Below are positions 46,056 through 57,424 of a stretch of DNA of 64,000 nt, piece by piece. Under the pieces are notes generated by a model. The model searched no databases. It had not been told where the DNA came from and saw only the letters and a program-made list of their open reading frames with translations. The DNA comes from Ctena decussata (taxonomy: Eukaryota; Mollusca; Bivalvia; Lucinida; Lucinidae). Both the position numbers and the translations under genes were made by a program. Within the stretch, counting starts at the first letter, position 1. Each line of letters starts with the position of its first letter. The stretch is from assembly GCA_963989385.1 (NCBI GenBank), contig OZ022499.1, positions 52,875,757-52,939,756 of the forward strand. The letters are read 5' to 3'.

Positions 46056-46625
46056 TATTCTGAGTCTAATTGGAAACAAGTATACCATTATATACCATTC
46101 TTTGAAGCTCGATCTGGAAGAACGTATGATATTACTCGTGCTCAAGGTGAACGACAGGTCTTGTAAAACATCAAACAATACCTGTACGCAAAATCTCCTT
46201 CGCAGGTATGAGTGCCCTGTAAAATTGATTCATTAACATACGACTCAAATTATGACTAGTTTTCTAGCACTTTTATAATTGTTGATTCCAAATGTACGTC
46301 ATTGAGTTGGTTGCAGGTGTCGTCTTCGAAGAAAGGTGCCATGTGTCATGCATAAAAGCTCACGCCTTCTGCATCTTACATCTGTTCTGTCTCTTTGCTG
46401 TTATATACTGTGGGTTGTAGTTCTTTGTAAAATGTAAATTGCCGTAAATGGAGTCTGACTAGACTGCGCTGGTGCACAGACTGATATAGCCTTTTGACCA
46501 CTGTGTATGACAAAGAAAGGCATATTTTCAGCGACATGGCCTAGATATTCTATGAGCCAGAAAACTAGGCAGTGAGCCTGAGATTATTTCCTGAAAGGAT
46601 CAATTATCACAGATCATTTTACACT

Positions 46626-46853
46626 GAGCCGCGACACGAGAAAACCAACAAGGTGGTTGGGCGCAAAGCGCAGACTCAGATAAGCCTGGCCATCCACCTC
46701 GTCGGATCAAACTCTTCCCTAAGCGCTTAAAGGGTAGCTAAGGGTCTGAGCGTAGCGGACAGCGAAGACTGGTCAGACTGGGCGGATGCACGGACTGATC
46801 TGAGTCTGCGTTGGGCGCACAACCATTGGTTGGGTTTTTTCATGTCGCTGCTC
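46626..46853 (+). mobile_element. Foldback MITE family F, copy 5
   Basis: GAGCCGCGACACGAGAAAAC at the left and a diverged right end, catgtcgctgctc. About 228 bp. Confidence 0.82.
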
Positions 46854-47026
46854 AGTCTCTATTTTCTGCTGTTTTAATGAGGAATGAACAAATGCGTGCT
46901 ACTGATAATGTACATAAAGAATTTTGAAATACACCTGATTGTACATTTCTAGTTCAAGATTCTGCCAATTTGAACAGTCTTTGCCATTTCTAAAAGGCAC
47001 AAGTCGTAGACATGACTTCGACATAC

Positions 47027-47336
47027 ACTTAAGAAAACTCCCGTAAATTGTGCGGTAAAAGAACTGGCATCTGGCTGCCAGTCCCTTGACCGTAAATTAC
47101 CGGACGTTGCCTAACGTTTTACCGACTGTATTGGGCTTAAATTGGTTAAAAACTGGCTTTAATATCGCACTCAATCTTTTCAAAGAAATTAAATGCGGAA
47201 TCAAAGCAAGGTTACAGTCATTTTCCATATTTAAAAGTTACATACGATACCGTTCCGCAATTTGACGGTACAGGGCTGTGCAGACAGACGCTAATTCTTT
47301 TACTGTAAAATTTACGGGCTTTTTTTTTTCACAGTG
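47027..47336. mobile_element. TIR element with TTACGGG ends
   Basis: The left arm 'actcccgtaaatt…ggtaaaagaa' and the right arm 'ttcttttactgtaaaatttacggg' are inverted. 'ggtaaaagaactggca' and 'taccgga' blocks lie inside. No ORF. Confidence 0.5.
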
Positions 47337-47840
47337 TAAATACTTCAATATTATAACTATTCATTAGGCTGTCATTTAAGAATTGAAATTTGTCAAATTG
47401 ATTTTTCAACGTTCATCGTGTGATAAAGCCAGTGGGCGGAGCTAAAATTCCATGAAGCGCGAAGCGCTTCTTGTAGAATTTTAGCGACGACCACTGGCTT
47501 CTTCACACGCTGAACGCTGAAAAATAAAATTTTTATTCTTATATTTACACTTTATTTTGAGCCCTTCTTGTGCTGTTTTCGTGGTAATCGAATTAGAATA
47601 TGCAGAATATGCGTCGCAGAAAAGAGAGTAACGACGTATTCGGCCATTGCGTTAAACAGCCGTCGCCATAACGCGGTGTCAATCGAACGTTACATGGACC
47701 AATCAAGCCGTTTGTTCACCTTAGACGTCGCTTGACGACAACGACACATCATCAATTGTCGTTCATCGGTGTATGAAACCAGTTGCTCTGAAAGGTTTAC
47801 CTATGGAAGGTCAGTGCCAAGTGTAAATATTCTGTTATGA
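47337..47840 (-). repeat. Palindrome family P, copy 1
   Basis: The hairpin 'gttcatcgtgtgataaagccagtggg…ccactggcttcttcacacgctgaac' (about 47410-47520) plus about 320 bp of flank match 55290-55790 in the opposite orientation. The flank includes 'cgtcgcttgacgacaacg' and 'tgctgttttcgtggtaat'. Confidence 0.75.
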
Positions 47841-48535
47841 CGTTTACTTTCTTGCCCTCTTTCCTTACTTGGAAATGTCTCAAAACGCTTGCTTGCTTGT
47901 AAAAAGTACATATAATAATAACCAGACGACAAAATTTACATCTGCAAAGTTGCAAAAACTATCGATCAACCTATACCATATTGATCGTTCAACCACTAGA
48001 TGCCTAAAGTTGTAGATACAGATGAGTCGACTCATTATGAGCAGCCTCATCTGTATCTAAGCTGTTTGGAAATTAACCTATTTTCATTCCTGGCACTTTA
48101 AATGTCTCGAGATGGCGGAGAAATGACGCATATTCAAGGTGTGGCCACCCGCAACCTGCCGTCTTGACACAAGATAAAGGTCAAAAACGATACATCTTTT
48201 TTTTTTTTTTTTTTTTTAGCATTTTCAGATCACGTTCGAATTATAAGAGTTAATCTGCTTATGTTCTAGGCTGATAATGGCGGCATTTCCCCCAAGAGGC
48301 GGGTCTGCAAATAGCACTGATGACGACAATGAACCTACTAAACGTAAACACGCCTGGTAAACGCACAATACCGTTTCTACCTGGAAGAATTCTAGCTTCT
48401 TCAAACGGACTACCAAAGTGTAATAGTGCTAGTGGACTCGTATGTATGTAAACCATATTAGCACAAAATCTCAGTTTTTTAAAACAGAAACTGTTGGAAA
48501 TATCAGAAAACTCCTGAATGTGACCATACCGAAAT

Positions 48536-48771
48536 GAGCCGCCACTCTAGAAAACCACCAAAGTGGTTGTGCACCTAGCGCAGACTCAGATCAGTCTGGA
48601 CACCCACCCAGTCTGACCAGAGTCTTTGCTAAGCGCTTAAAGGGAAGCTAAGGGCTTAAGTTACCTCCATGCGGACAGCGAAGACTCTGATCAGACTGGG
48701 CGGATGCCCAGGCTGACCTGAGTCTGCGCTAGGCGCACAACCACTTTGTTGGTTTTCTTGTATCGCGGCTC
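48536..48771 (+). mobile_element. Foldback MITE family F, copy 6, AAAT duplication
   Basis: Ends GAGCCGCCACTCTAGAAAAC and GGTTTTCTTGTATCGCGGCTC, flanked by AAAT at 48532-48535 and 48772-48775. Confidence 0.85.
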
Positions 48772-48863
48772 AAATTTCGGTTTGATCACTTACAGGAGTT
48801 TTCTGATAATTCCACCAATTTTTTACTCCAAAACAAAAATTGTTCCCAAATATGCTTGACATA

Positions 48864-50219
48864 CGAGGGGCATTTCAGAAATAGTGTAAATGATCTCAGG
48901 GTAGCCTATCGGCTGATATTTAGCAGTGGTCTTACATATCATTGGAAAGCTAGATTCAAGTGCTTTAGAATGGTATGCATTTTAAGAATTTCTAAGTCAC
49001 CCATGCATGACAGCACGTGCTTATACGTCGTAAGGGTGCGGATACTGGAAACTATACATTTTCACTGAAAGTCTCTCGCACTCTATCTCTGTTTTCTCAA
49101 TGAGAAAATGATATATTTTAATGAAGAAACACGTAATACTGTCATTTCGATGTAAAATAAGAAAGTTTTACAGGAATCGTTTCTAGATTCTACATAAGTA
49201 ACATGATAAACAAGATTTTTTGTCTGCTATTCGGTTATAAATGCAAAGTTATTATACATGCATTATATCAATAAAATTGAGATTTTGACTCAGTCACATC
49301 CAATTTCAACAAATGACAGAAATTTTATTACTGAAATGATTAGGTCACTATATTTTGTTACGACTGGCATCAAACCACTGATGAAACTGGATGATACGTG
49401 TGCAAACCCCACGCCGGAAGTTGCAAAGTAGCAGCAATTCATGTAAAATACAAAGCAATAAAATGAAATTATCTTCTAATAAAAAGACACAGGCTCAATA
49501 TATTTAACTTTGTTTAATGTAAAAAATTAGAGGGACATACTGATAGAAAAACTCATATATAAAGACTTGAAAGACTTGTTATTTAATATGACATACTGAC
49601 ATTGAAATATGTGGATGGGTGGGGAAACTTCTCGTAAAAAATCAGGTAGGCCATTGACAAAACAGCATAAGGTGCCATAAAGGATTATTTATAACGGAAA
49701 ACAAGCATGACGAATCAAATCTTATCTATTTTTTTGTTTCATATCTGTCACCAAATATTCACTATCACTTAAATTGACCTCAAAATCGAAGTTTAAACAA
49801 CTTACTATACATTTCAATTTAGCACAGGAAGTGACGTCATCAGAAATGCGCATTATTCCATGATTAGCCTATCTTGCAAGGTAAATCTTGTGTGTTAGCA
49901 AGGCTGGTACAATGTTTTTCTAACTGAAATATTTTCAGTATAACAGGTATTATTGGTATCAATCCAGAGCTGTTTGTATCCAGAGTTAAGAAAATATGAC
50001 TTTGTCTTTACATAGATATTCCGTCTGTTTCTACTCAGTGTCCTTACCCTAACAGCAATTGTCAAGGAATATTTTAAAGAAAATACCAGTGCCTCAAATT
50101 TTTTGAGTGAATGCCATTGGATGATATGTAAACCTAAAAGTTAAGACATAAATTTCAAAAATCGGTCAACATTCCTAGGAATGGCCGACTCAGTTACACT
50201 ATTTCTGAAATGACCCTCG
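48864..50219. mobile_element. mariner-type TIR element without transposase
   Basis: The ends CGAGGGGCATTTCAGAAATAG and, reading back, CGAGGGTCATTTCAGAAATAG are inverted over at least 26 bp, with TA at 48862-48863 and 50220-50221. The CGAGGG(N)CATTTCAGAAA pattern is typical of mariner-like elements. The 1,356 bp carry no transposase ORF, so it is non-autonomous or heavily decayed. Confidence 0.8.
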
Positions 50220-51708
50220 TACATACCAGTCGAGTAGCATTGCTATAATTTGGCTAACATTTTGCAAAAACCTATGTAATTTCCAGACAGGTATGGAAAT
50301 GCGCGATTACCAGCCACGGTAAAGATCGGTGCTGCCGGACTTGTTAAAAGCGAAAAGTGATATACGATATGTGGAAATATGGGGATGGCCGCGATGAGAC
50401 AGCTCTGCACCGCTATATTTACTGAATCAGCATGTACCAGTGGTAACAACCTACGTCATAGCGCGCGTGACAGAATTAATCTTTCGACGGCCATTTTGAA
50501 GAAACTCTGACACATTTTCCGTTTGTAACATATATGAGACAGGATTTTAATACAAGATAAAACGGTGAGGGGGTGCCTACATGTACATATGATTCAGATA
50601 TATAGGACATGATTCTTCAAAGGGTGAGAAATTATAAAATACATCACTACAATTTTTGATGTGCACAGCTGAGATAAACATGCATTAAGACAGAGTCGAT
50701 ACAGATCACTGTAGTGAAGTGTTTTCAGATTAAGCAAGTACTTTATGGTGAATTCTGGTAATATTGAGTCAAAAACATCTATAGGTACCAGATCGACTAG
50801 ATATGTGGTTGTTTTAGTTTTTGCCAAGCCTTCATTATGCAAAACATTTACCTCATTAAGGCCGCTGATAAAACAATTATGACGTCAGCGCTATGACGTA
50901 GATTGTCACCCTTGATATACGCTCACTTGGACCACACCCATCAAAAATGACATCGTATCAAACTAGTGAAACTACTGTTGTCACAGCTGCCGCGGAAACG
51001 TGTGCCCACTGGGTAGACTGTTGATATTGACAAAGAAGACTTTGATCATACTGCTAGGACTCCGAGGATACGCAGGCTGATCACCACATGGTAGAATGTG
51101 TATATGTTCTCATGTTGCGGGTAAAATGTAAGATAAGACCTTACGGACCATTTCCTCGGATCTAGTTAAAGGTTATGGTTAGCCATATAATATATAAAGA
51201 CCAAACTCGAGGTTATCTTAAACTGAGGTCTGGTCTGAGCAATTGGCTTGATGAGTCTGTGAAGGACAGCATCCAGTGTCACGTACCAGTTTGAAGACAA
51301 CTGTATGCTATGTTGGCCTCTGACTACTCTTGTTATATTATAACCGAAATATGATATAAACTATTTATTACCATAAAATTATTATCTAAAATATTGGGAC
51401 ACTTTAACCGGTTAGTGTAAGTGAGTGAACCGGTTGATTTTTTGATCATCAAAATTGCTGTTGAAATAGGTGACAGTACAGACACACTGGTCAGTCTGTT
51501 CATAGAGAGCAGCCTGATCTGGGTCTACACTGATTGCTTTGGTATTTCAGTCCAAAATGTGTAAGGTTACTATGGTAACGAATATAAATCTATAGTAATA
51601 CCGCGGAAAATAATACTCACTAATGAATTCACTTTGGTGCATTTTTTAAATTGACAAATGATCCTTATTTAGACGCACTAGTTATGATATCAAATATGGA
51701 AAGGAAGG
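50220..51708. other. Intergenic, no gene seen
   Basis: No exon recognised. Scattered 'tgacgtca' and 'ctacgtcatag' words occur. Nothing else is supportable. Confidence 0.45.
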
Positions 51709-51975
51709 GTGACTGCTTTATGTTATGCTTCAGACAAGAGAATGCTGACTCACATAATACTATATACTGCAGGCACCTTCAGTAATCGTGTTGTTAACAC
51801 ATGGAATCAGCTACCAGAAAATGTTGTTAATGCACCCTCCCTCAATGCATTTAAAACCCGTTTAAACAAACACTGGCACGGGCATCCATATAAGTTTGAA
51901 GCTGCATGTTACCAAGCTGGCCACCCAATGAGAGAATATAGACAATATCGAGAAGCATCTATACAAGTCGAATGA
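51709..51975 (+). pseudogene. Non-LTR retrotransposon 3' fragment
   Basis: The frame contains FSNRVVNTWNQLPENVVNAP and LNAFKTRLNKHW, the typical end of CR1/Jockey/RTE-type ORF2 proteins (F…RVVN.WN.LP…V…S…FK.RLD..W). No reverse transcriptase lies upstream, so this is a 5'-truncated remnant. There is no usable start codon at the beginning of the similarity. Confidence 0.75.
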
Positions 51976-52036
51976 CTTACACTGATGTCGAGTATGGTGA
52001 GTATGGTGAGTTATAGTTCATTTGCTGAAGCCATCC

Positions 52037-52141
52037 CAGTAGACACATGACGTCGAAATGACGTCGTACTAATGTCGATGGGACGTCATAACGTCGTGTC
52101 GACGTCGCTATGACGTTATTCCGACGCCATGTGCCTGCTGG
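52037..52141. repeat. Palindromic ACGTCG element
   Basis: Ends CCAGTAGACACATGACGTCG and CGACGCCATGTGCCTGCTGG are complementary. The centre is made of ATGACGTCG-like words, so nearly every 10-12 bp contains an ACGTC core. Confidence 0.7.
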
Positions 52142-52428
52142 AATAATCTCACATTCGTTCTGATCAAAGGCTCGTTACGCACACCTTAATGCCTTAAAAT
52201 CTTAGCGATAGGGGATACGTTGCTGACAGAATGGCGATCCAAATGAGCTGTCTCATCCGGGACTTCATTTAGTTCATTAGTTCTGTTGTTCGGGATTTCT
52301 GTCTCAATATTTAGGGTATTTCAGTATATTCAGGGTGTTTTCGGTATATGTTAGGGTGTTTTCAATAGTATAATGTACGTATTCTGTATTTTTAGGTAAT
52401 TACGGTATATCTAATGTTTTCTATATAG

Positions 52429-52664
52429 GAGCCGCGACGCGAGAAAACCAACAATGTGGTAGTGCGCCTTGTGTAGACTCAGATCAGCCTGGGCATCCAC
52501 CCAGTCTGGTCAGACTCTTCGCTAAGTGCTTAAAGGGTAGCTAAGGGACTGAGCTACATCCATGCGGACAGCGAAGACTCTGATCAGACTGGGCGGATGC
52601 CCAGGCTGATCTGAGTCTGCGCTGGGCGCACCACCACATTGTTGGTTTTGTCGTGTCGCGGCTC
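52429..52664 (+). mobile_element. Foldback MITE family F, copy 7
   Basis: GAGCCGCGACGCGAGAAAAC to GTTTTGTCGTGTCGCGGCTC, 236 bp, full length. Confidence 0.87.
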
Positions 52665-52863
52665 AATTATTTAGGGTATTTATAGTATATAACGGTATTA
52701 ATGACACTTTACCATTTCACCCCTAAACTGTAGTTGTTTTAATTTGAAGAATTGGGTGTGAGAAGAAACCCACAAAGCAAAAGCTAACGGTCAGTGTAGT
52801 TTTAGGTCAGATAGCCTCCGAACAGTTTCAGCTGAATCTTCGCTGTGTGCATATGTTTTTGAT

Positions 52864-54079
52864 TATACCCCCGGCGAGAGGTATATACTTTTCGTCTGTT
52901 CGTCCGTTCGTCCGTCTTTCCGCAGTCCGTCCGTCCTTCCGTCCGTTAGTTAACTTTTGCGTTAAAGTTTTGTGTTAAGTTTCATCTTTTCTGCTCTCTT
53001 TTCCTGAAAATCTTCACAGGAACTTGTTTATAATTGAGCCGCGACACGAGAAAACCAACAATGTGGTTGTGCGCCCTGTGCAGACTCAGATCAGCATGGA
53101 CATCCGCCGCGTATGGTCAGACTCTTCGCTAAGTGCTTAAAGGGCAGCTAAGGGACTGAGCTACATCCATGCGGACAGCGAAGACTCTGATCAGACTGGG
53201 CGGATGCCCAGGCTGATCTGAGTCTGCGCTGGGCGCACAACCACATTGTTGGTTTTGTCGTGTCGCGGCTCATATGTGCTTGATGTTACTACAGGATAGC
53301 TACTGATCAGTTTGCATCATCTGGATGCTGCTGCTGGCCTAAGGTCAAGGTCACAGACTTAGATATTTGTACAACAGTTGCATTAAAGTTTTGCGTTATG
53401 CTTTTTTTCTTTGCTTTCTTGTAAGTCTATACTGGAACTTGTTCATATGAGCATAGTGTTACTACAGGATGGACACTGGTCAGTTTGTACTGCTGGCTTA
53501 AGGTCAAGGTCACAGACTTAGAAAATTTGTAAAACAGTTAAAGTTTTGTGTTCTTGTTTTGCTAGATGTTTTTTTTTTCTTCTGAAAGCTTATATTAGAA
53601 TTTATTCAGATGTGCTTAGTGTTACTACATGATGGATACATACTAGTTTGTATCATCTGGATGCTGCTGCAGACCTAAGGTCAAGGTCACTGACTTTGAA
53701 ATTTGTATACCATTAGTGTTAAAGTGTTTAATTACGTTGTGTCTGTTCGCTTATAATGTCAATATACCTGAATGGAACCTTTTTGATGTGTGACTAAGAT
53801 TACTTGTAGGTTGAAACAGTTACATCATCAGGCTGGTACTACTGATTGTTGGTCAAGGTCTCAGACATTGAAATTTATATAACATTTGTATTAAAAGTGT
53901 ACTTTTAGTTTGTATTAATTTGCTTATTGCAAAATCTTCAGATATATATGACTGCATGGGTATATGGATATGATATTCATTGTCTGTCTGTTTGTCTGTC
54001 TGTGTGCATTAATGTTTTATGTAAAGTTTATTTTCGGTAGGCGGTGGGGCTGGCCGGGGGTATACGTGAGCCCCTGCTC
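52864..54079 (-). mobile_element. Helentron/pearl-like element, reverse copy, with nested MITE
   Basis: Reverse relative of 39468-40523: 'atacccccggcgagaggtata' hairpin end at the left, then (CCGT)n, then four to five units with 'cta aggtcaaggtcacagactta' and 'tcatctggatgctgctg', ending 'gagcccctgctc'. MITE copy 8 (53036-53271) lies inside the first unit. Confidence 0.75.
53036..53271 (+). mobile_element. Foldback MITE family F, copy 8
   Basis: GAGCCGCGACACGAGAAAAC to GTTTTGTCGTGTCGCGGCTC, 236 bp, inserted in the Helentron-like element at 52864-54079, so it is the younger of the two. Confidence 0.88.
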
Positions 54080-54439
54080 ACTTTCTCTAGTTCGGTTTGT
54101 CGAACGTCGAACTGAAAGGTTTGGACTGAAGGACTGAAAGGCTTAATCAGTATTTAAGCGAATTATATGATACAAGCTAATCTTGTAGAAAATGATACAG
54201 ACTAACGAATTGATTACTTATTCTGAAATTGATCCATATTTAGCATGTTGGCATGTTGTTATTTATGTAGCAGTAGACAGTAAGGTATATGGGTGCAGCA
54301 CCATACCATCATGCTTTCCGCCATTTTTCCTTTTTTTATTTTTCTTTTATTTATTTATTTATTTTTTTTTTTTTGGGGGGGGGGGGAAGGGGGGGTGGGC
54401 GGGGGTGTTCAAGGGGAAATAACTTTTGCGACTTTCTGT

Positions 54440-54679
54440 TCGCTTCCTTGGTTGACGAGGCCCTTCCAAAATGGGATCTATACGGAATACGTATCAGTGT
54501 TTCTGTGATTCTTTTGTACAAATAAAGTTTAAACTAAAATGGGATCTACCCTTAAAGGAAAGAATTTGCTCCTAGGGGAGCAAATTCTTACCTTTAAGAG
54601 TTGATCCATATTGAAAAGTGGGGGTGCTAAATTAGAAAATGGTAGAGTTGTCTACCTTGAAAGTGTACCCATTGCTAGG
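54440..54679 (+). repeat. Hairpin-bearing repeat family H, copy 2
   Basis: Palindrome 54545-54607 (CTTAAAGGAAAGAATTTGCTCC / GGAGCAAATTCTTACCTTTAAG) with flanks matching 12745-13050. The SINE at 54680 inserted at its right edge. A third, partial copy is at 56965-57060. Confidence 0.6.
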
Positions 54680-54954
54680 TTGGTTGGTTAGTTGATTTGA
54701 TGCTTAACGTCCACGGTAAACAACTAAGGTCATGTCGGGACGGTCAGTTAACCTAACCACACTATTCCTGGGCAGGCTTAGACCCCCTAAGCGGTTAACC
54801 AGTACTAAGTGCACATACTTTCGCCAGTAACTGACGACTGCCCTTCTTGAATCAGCGGAAGGAGAAACGTAAGTATGTGGCCAGACCGGGATTCGAACCC
54901 AGGACCTCTGACTTACGAGTCAGGTGCCCTACCGATTTCGCTACCCGGTCCGGC
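54680..54954 (-). mobile_element. tRNA-derived SINE, copy 2, with 12-bp target duplication
   Basis: Nearly identical to copy 1. B box at 54889-54899, A box at 54932-54943 on the minus strand. The exact duplication CCCATTGCTAGG flanks it at 54668-54679 and 54955-54966. Confidence 0.9.
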
Positions 54955-55042
54955 CCCATTGCTAGGAGAAAGCAAGATAAAGAATGGCTAAATAATGATG
55001 GCTTACAACGAGCCGTCTCGTATGGATTTATACTGTTTGCGA

Positions 55043-55250
55043 ATCCACGGTAGCTCGGTGGGTTAAGAGCTGGCCTGCTGATCTAGCGGTCCCGGGTTCG
55101 ATTCCCGTCGGAGGCAGAAATATTTTGAACGTAAACGGGATTCGGTTGCGCACAGCCTTTCATTATCATCCTCCCGTCGTCCTGATATAATTGAAATACA
55201 GTTGAAAAAGGTCGTAAAATCGCAAGTCATTCATCCATCCATCTGTACTG
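55043..55250 (+). mobile_element. Second tRNA-derived SINE type
   Basis: A-box-like TAGCTCGGTGGG and B box GGGTTCGATTCC (55093-55104) are spaced as in a tRNA. The anticodon stem does not pair well, so it is not a working tRNA gene. The body runs to the 'catccatccatc' repeat near 55235. No target duplication found. Confidence 0.65.
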
Positions 55251-55289
55251 TACTGTGTGCTAAAGTTTTTTTTTATTCAAACAGTCCGT

Positions 55290-55790
55290 TGAAAGATAAA
55301 AGCTAAAATGCACTTGGCCAACAACTTACGTCATTTGCAAATATTTACACTTGACACTGACTTCCCATATGTGAAACCATACACCGATGAAGGCCAATTG
55401 ATCATGTGACGTTGTCGTCAAGCGACGTCGTATGTAAACAAACATCTTGATTGGTTCTTGTAACGTTCGATTGACGCCATGTCAGGGCGACGGCTGTTTA
55501 ACGTTATGGCCGAACATGTCGTTACTAACGTTTCTTCGATCCGTATTTTGCCTATTCTACACTAAATTACCACGAAAACGGCACAGAGAGGTTCACAAAT
55601 AAAGTGTAAATATAAGAATAAAAATTTGATTTTTCGGCGTTCATCGTGTGAAGCCAGTGGGCGGAGCTAAAATTCTACAAGAGGTGCTTCGCGCTTCATG
55701 GAATTTTAGCTCCGCCCACTGGCTTCATCACACGATGAACGCTGAAAAATCAAATTTCAATTCTTAAGTGACGTACGTCATTCGGCATGC
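55290..55790 (+). repeat. Palindrome family P, copy 2
   Basis: Opposite orientation to 47337-47840. The hairpin at about 55637-55745 (GTTCATCGTGTGAAGCCAGTGG… / CCACTGGCTTCATCACACGATGAAC) is close to perfect. Confidence 0.78.
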
Positions 55791-56201
55791 TATACCGATG
55801 AAAGCACGCCACTTAGGAATACCAACTAAATCTCTTTACACGTATTTTTTAAAGTGTATTCACAGAAACACTATATTGTGCCATAAAAAGGATCTCTCCA
55901 AATGTGACCAAATACATCTAAACATAGATCTAAAGTCATTCTAAAGTGAACCTGTTCGGTGAAATTAAAGTCTTAAAGAGTTCCTTCGAGAGCAGAGAAC
56001 AGATTCGAAAGAAGGAACATGGGCCATACTTCGAAGTTTCGGCTATTCAAGCCTCATCAGTGACCCTGACAATATCTGGCGATGAAAGCCAGAGGAAAGC
56101 ATACTGATATTTCTAAATTTCAATAAGCATCTGCAGTATCATTAAAATTTATGAAGCATGCTTTTATATATACAGTAAGATTGTTTTTTTTTTATTAACA
56201 G

Positions 56202-56340
56202 ATTTGGAGACTTTGAAGATAATGGGTTCTACTATAAGATTCCGAACTGCCGGGCATACGAACGGCGTAACTTCGGGAATATGTCACGAGCTGATGACCC
56301 AGATTGTAAGCCTCAGAATGATGGATGTAGTAAAATATGA
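56202..56340 (+). CDS. Orphan terminal exon, unknown protein
   Basis: A good acceptor, ttgtttttttttattaacag, precedes an open frame of 45 codons ending in TGA: FGDFEDNGFYYKIPNCRAYE, then a tail with three cysteines (C35, C42 and the upstream C16). The composition is unlike random AT-rich DNA. The ATAAA-type signal 'cgaataaaaagg' follows at about 56418. I do not recognise the protein. No partner exon was identified upstream, so it may be a terminal exon of an unseen gene, a decayed exon, or chance. Confidence 0.3.
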
Positions 56341-56964
56341 GTAATGTAGCAACCTTAATTTAAAGCTACCAGCCCTTGTATATTTGTCTTGGATGTTTGG
56401 GCCGCTGAGCCTGTATACGAATAAAAAGGGATGCTTAACGCAAATACAGAATACAATGCTTAGATCAGGATGCGCATCCGCGCAGTTTGATCAGACTTAT
56501 ACCACCAATATGGACCTAGAGGAGTTTTTTAGACACAAAACAAAATATCTAGCTAACGCCTACAGACTGGTTTGAGTCTGAGCTAAACGCTGTTTGCTGG
56601 TATGTTAATCACCGTGTTTTTTTATTTTGCATGCCGATGCTAAATTCAGAAAGAAATAATGAACGTCCCTTGTGTATTAAAAATCACAATGAAACTGATT
56701 TTATCGTTTTAGCTTCATCTAATGTAATTGAATTCTGAGCGATTTTAATATCTGATAATCACGAAATTCTAAAATTTGATTGAGTCTTCGATGAAATGTC
56801 TCGATAAATTACTAAAACTAAAATACGTATTGTTAAGGTGTACATGTACAAGACTCCATGTTTTCCCGGCTTTTTACACATGGAAACATCAGTTGGAATA
56901 CCGCTCGACCAATACCGTGATTCACGGAGTTGGCCGATGAGCTCCGATTGATGGAAACATATGT

Positions 56965-57060
56965 CGATGACTTCCTGTTTGCTTCCCTGGATGACGAAGC
57001 CCTTCCGAAAAGGGATCTACTCCTCTAGGAGCAAAGGTAGACCCCAGATGAGAAGGGAAG
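56965..57060 (+). repeat. Hairpin family H, partial copy 3
   Basis: Shares 'cttcctgtttgcttccctgg(a/t)tgacga(a/g)gcccttcc' and 'gggatctactcct' with 54440-54540. Confidence 0.5.
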
Positions 57061-57353
57061 CAACAATGAAAATGACAGAGTTGCACGTACGCACGGACAA
57101 CACAGTGTTCGTGTTTCGGCCCAGTACATGAAGTTTCTAGAAGAGGAATATCTGACAATAAATACCGGTATGGGAGAGATAAGAAAAAAGAGGCGATTCT
57201 AATGAAATAAGAAAAACGAAAAGAAACAAAATATGGCATCAAATATTATGTAGCTACACCCTTTATCTGGGGGTGTGGATGGTGTTCCGTTATATTTTGT
57301 GGATAAACACTTTATCTGAAACTGTGAAGGTTCCTATTAGCAATGAGGCGAAA

Positions 57354-57424
57354 CACGTGACCTCGTGACGTCATCCTCCTAAGTTTTTGTCGCAGCCATT
57401 TTGAATTTTGCGTCCACTTCGAAG
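57354..57424 (+). promoter_or_regulatory. E-box plus CRE and possible 5' UTR exon
   Basis: CACGTG at 57354-57359 and TGACGTCA at 57366-57373 stand 6 bp apart. They are followed by about 50 bp without ATG that end in a consensus donor, cgaag|gtaaga (GT at 57425). This looks like a short non-coding first exon under a CRE/E-box promoter. No downstream host exon on this strand was recognised in the window. Confidence 0.3.
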
